DNA of 6,604 nt, taken from NCBI GenBank assembly GCA_903842475.1, contig CAIMMA010000575.1, positions 1 to 6,604 of the forward strand, read 5' to 3'. A program made the translations under genes and the position numbers. Under the pieces are notes generated by a model. That model ran no database searches, was not told where the DNA came from, and was given only the letters and a program-made list of their open reading frames with translations. This DNA is from an uncultured bacterium (GTDB lineage: Bacteria > Desulfobacterota > Desulfobulbia > Desulfobulbales > Desulfobulbaceae). Positions 6,309-6,604 of this stretch are shown in pieces (position 1 is the stretch's first letter; every line of letters starts with the position of its first letter).

Positions 6309-6318
6309 GGGGGGACGA

Positions 6319-6329
6319 TGTTGTCAACA
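6319..6329. promoter_or_regulatory. Small palindrome containing a -35-like TTGACA
   Basis: TGTTG-T-CAACA is a perfect inverted repeat with a single central base, between the right-edge gene's stop and its terminator. Read on the minus strand it contains TTGACA, a consensus -35, but no acceptable -10 follows at 16-18 bp, where the sequence is the terminator stem. It could be an operator or chance. Confidence 0.2.
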
Positions 6330-6331
6330 AG

Positions 6332-6604
6332 TCAGTTGCCGGGATTTTGCTGGGTTTGCTGTTTTCTGATTTTGCTCAAGGTGCCAATATAGATATCTTC
6401 CGATACATCTTCAATGATCTCACTCAAGGCTTGATCATCTCCGCTGGCAACAGCCGTTACAGTCTGATAATCGGCTGTATACAACTTACCCGGAACGTTC
6501 CAGAGCACGGCTCCGGTTTTAATATCTTTCAGCGTATAGCGAACGGTCAGCTTAACTTTTGTACTGGTGGCATCCGAGACCCCGCTCCAAGAAACGCTGG
6601 GCAG
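6332..6604 (-). CDS. C-terminal part of a probable envelope protein (partial)
   Basis: An open frame enters from the right edge and ends at TGA (complement of 6332-6334), giving 90 residues in frame with no internal stop. The visible part reads LPSVSWSGVSD at the edge, then the beta-hairpin-like VKLTVRYTLKDIKTGAVLW, and later ALSEIIEDVSEDIY with a polar, Gln-rich tail ending QNPGN. A strand ending in DxxTGxVLW followed by a C-terminal amphipathic helix is common in small outer-membrane lipoproteins, for example the LptE and GNA1162 (DUF799) types. I cannot choose between these, and the N-terminus that would show a lipobox lies outside the window. Codon usage looks normal and the frame ends just before a good minus-strand terminator, which supports a real gene. 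dusB follows on the same strand after that terminator. Confidence 0.75.
   Translation of the reverse strand: MPSVSWSGVSDATSTKVKLTVRYTLKDIKTGAVLWNVPGKLYTADYQTVTAVASGDDQALSEIIEDVSEDIYIGTLSKIRKQQTQQNPGN

Noticed and set aside
6322..6327. Perfect TTGACA on the minus strand as a dusB promoter
   Set aside because: The sequence 16-18 bp downstream is the GC-rich terminator stem, with no -10-like hexamer.

Overview
The window looks like chromosomal DNA of a Gram-negative bacterium, most plausibly a deltaproteobacterial (Desulfobacterota-like) lineage. This rests on moderate GC, an NtrC-type receiver start, a Sel1 protein with a signal peptide, a DusB-type tRNA enzyme and a CbbQO/NorQD-type chaperone pair. 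The lineage is an inference and no marker gene confirms it. Nothing looks like a prophage, insertion sequence or CRISPR array, and codon and base use appear even across the window.

Layout. (1) 1-1048, minus strand: a PHP-domain phosphoesterase resembling RNase AM/YciV, followed 5 nt later by the start of a response regulator that runs off the left edge. (2) 1049-1248: a divergent intergenic region with weak promoter candidates and the ribosome binding site of the next gene. (3) 1249-4347, plus strand: a two-gene operon of a CbbQ/NorQ-class MoxR AAA+ ATPase and its large CbbO/NorD-class VWA partner, closed by a clear intrinsic terminator at 4386-4417. (4) 4501-5277, plus strand: an exported Sel1-repeat protein. 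(5) 5274-6263, minus strand: a tRNA-dihydrouridine synthase converging on the Sel1 gene, with the two stop codons sharing the palindrome TTAA. Its terminator lies inside the Sel1 coding sequence. (6) 6332-6604, minus strand: the last 90 codons of a probable envelope protein, ending at its own terminator just upstream of dusB.

How the genes work together. The only obvious functional module is the ATPase/VWA pair. In relatives such pairs remodel a metalloenzyme or Rubisco: CbbQO removes inhibitors from Rubisco, and NorQD is needed for nitric oxide reductase maturation. Neither client is encoded here, so the client is unknown from this window. The PHP and response-regulator genes are probably co-transcribed. 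The remaining genes look like independent housekeeping or envelope genes.

The points most worth checking are the client-less CbbQO-like pair, the same-frame junction between its two genes, the position of the dusB start relative to a terminator hairpin, and the terminator embedded in the Sel1 gene.
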